Shown: in pieces, positions 5,945 through 6,138 of the stretch | How the letters are laid out: every line of letters starts with the position of its first letter | How positions within the stretch are numbered: the first letter of the stretch is position 1 | Position numbers and translations under genes: made by a program | Notes under the pieces: model-generated | Seen by the model: the letters and a program-made list of their open reading frames with translations, nothing else | What the model was told of the DNA's origin: nothing | Databases searched by the model: none | Assembly: GCA_002316795.1 (NCBI GenBank) | Contig: DCEE01000024.1 | Location: forward strand, 5,633-11,770 | Length of the DNA: 6,138 bases | Reading direction: 5' to 3' | Source of the DNA: Synergistaceae bacterium UBA1037 | GTDB lineage: Bacteria > Synergistota > Synergistia > Synergistales > Synergistaceae

Positions 5945-6138
5945 TAGTCCAGCCTCCCTTTTATTGCTGCCTCGACACACTCTGAAAGTCTGCGGATAGC
6001 AAATGGCTGTCCGCGGCGCTCTCTGTAGTATGCGCACTTAGGAGAGTCTGTCACGCCAAGGCTGCCTTCGAATGATTTCCAGCAGGGTTCGTCGATGCAT
6101 GTGTTTCCTACCATGCGGACTCCGAGAAGCTCCAGCTT
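5944..6138 (-). CDS. Aconitase X catalytic (large) subunit, DUF521 family, C-terminal 64 residues only
   Basis: The 5' part lies beyond the right edge, so only the C-terminus is seen. The visible part has the end pattern of AcnX large subunits: a GVRMVGNTCIDEP segment, then VTDSPKCAYYRERRG (the place of the family TNSxKxAxY motif, which closes the substrate site), then a helix RRLSECVEAAIKG and an immediate stop. Cysteines occur at visible positions 14, 19, 35 and 54. The one in NTCID and the one in SPKCAYY fall at places where AcnX proteins often have Cys or small residues, and one or more could bind the Fe-S cluster, but I cannot assign this. The stop TAA shares one base with the ATG of the small subunit (TAATG), so the two are translationally coupled in 1:1 style. 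The family call is good given the adjacent swivel subunit; the substrate is unknown. Confidence 0.8.
   Translation of the reverse strand, partial: KLELLGVRMVGNTCIDEPCWKSFEGSLGVTDSPKCAYYRERRGQPFAIRRLSECVEAAIKGRLD

Noticed and set aside
5327..5947. Long open frame of about 206 codons on the plus strand opposite the AcnX small subunit and the dctP promoter
   Set aside because: It runs antisense across a clearly recognised gene and a promoter region, has no recognisable domain and has a composition typical of a reverse-complement shadow.

Overview
All recognisable genes lie on the minus strand, so the window reads biologically from right to left. It looks like ordinary chromosome of a diderm, probably anaerobic and amino-acid- or organic-acid-fermenting bacterium. 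The mix of an aconitase X enzyme, a TRAP transporter with separate DctQ and DctM, and type II secretion-like pseudopilins would fit a Synergistota-type genome. That placement is an inference from gene content only. Base composition is mid-range by eye, and I see no rRNA, tRNA, insertion sequence, CRISPR or phage feature.

Region 1 (6138 to 5522) holds the C-terminal end of an aconitase X catalytic (large) subunit. It is followed, with a one-base stop/start overlap, by the complete small 'swivel' subunit. Together they form a two-subunit dehydratase of the AcnX family. Known members act on cis-3-hydroxy-L-proline (bacteria) or mevalonate 5-phosphate (archaea).

Region 2 (5521 to 2519) is a complete three-gene TRAP transporter: periplasmic binding protein (dctP), small membrane subunit (dctQ) and large membrane subunit (dctM). 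It has its own promoter-like sequence (TTGCGC, 17 bp, TATAAT). The spacer of that promoter contains a perfect dyad that could also terminate the acnX transcript. A strong hairpin with a U-tract lies between dctP and dctQ and probably gives more binding protein than membrane subunits. A second terminator closes the operon after dctM. The likely link is that the TRAP system imports the hydroxy acid or hydroxy amino acid that the AcnX enzyme dehydrates.

Region 3 (2422 to 1) holds a diverged Lgt-like integral membrane protein. It is followed by two pseudopilin genes of the type II secretion minor-pilin set, GspJ-like and GspK-like, which overlap by 35 bases. GspH- and GspI-like genes do not lie immediately upstream of gspJ, where they often are. 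The Lgt-like protein lacks several residues of true prolipoprotein diacylglyceryl transferase and carries a Cys-rich motif in their place, so its function is open. The most unusual points are this protein beside the pseudopilins, the odd ribosome-binding geometry of gspJ, and the regulatory dyad/promoter overlap ahead of dctP.
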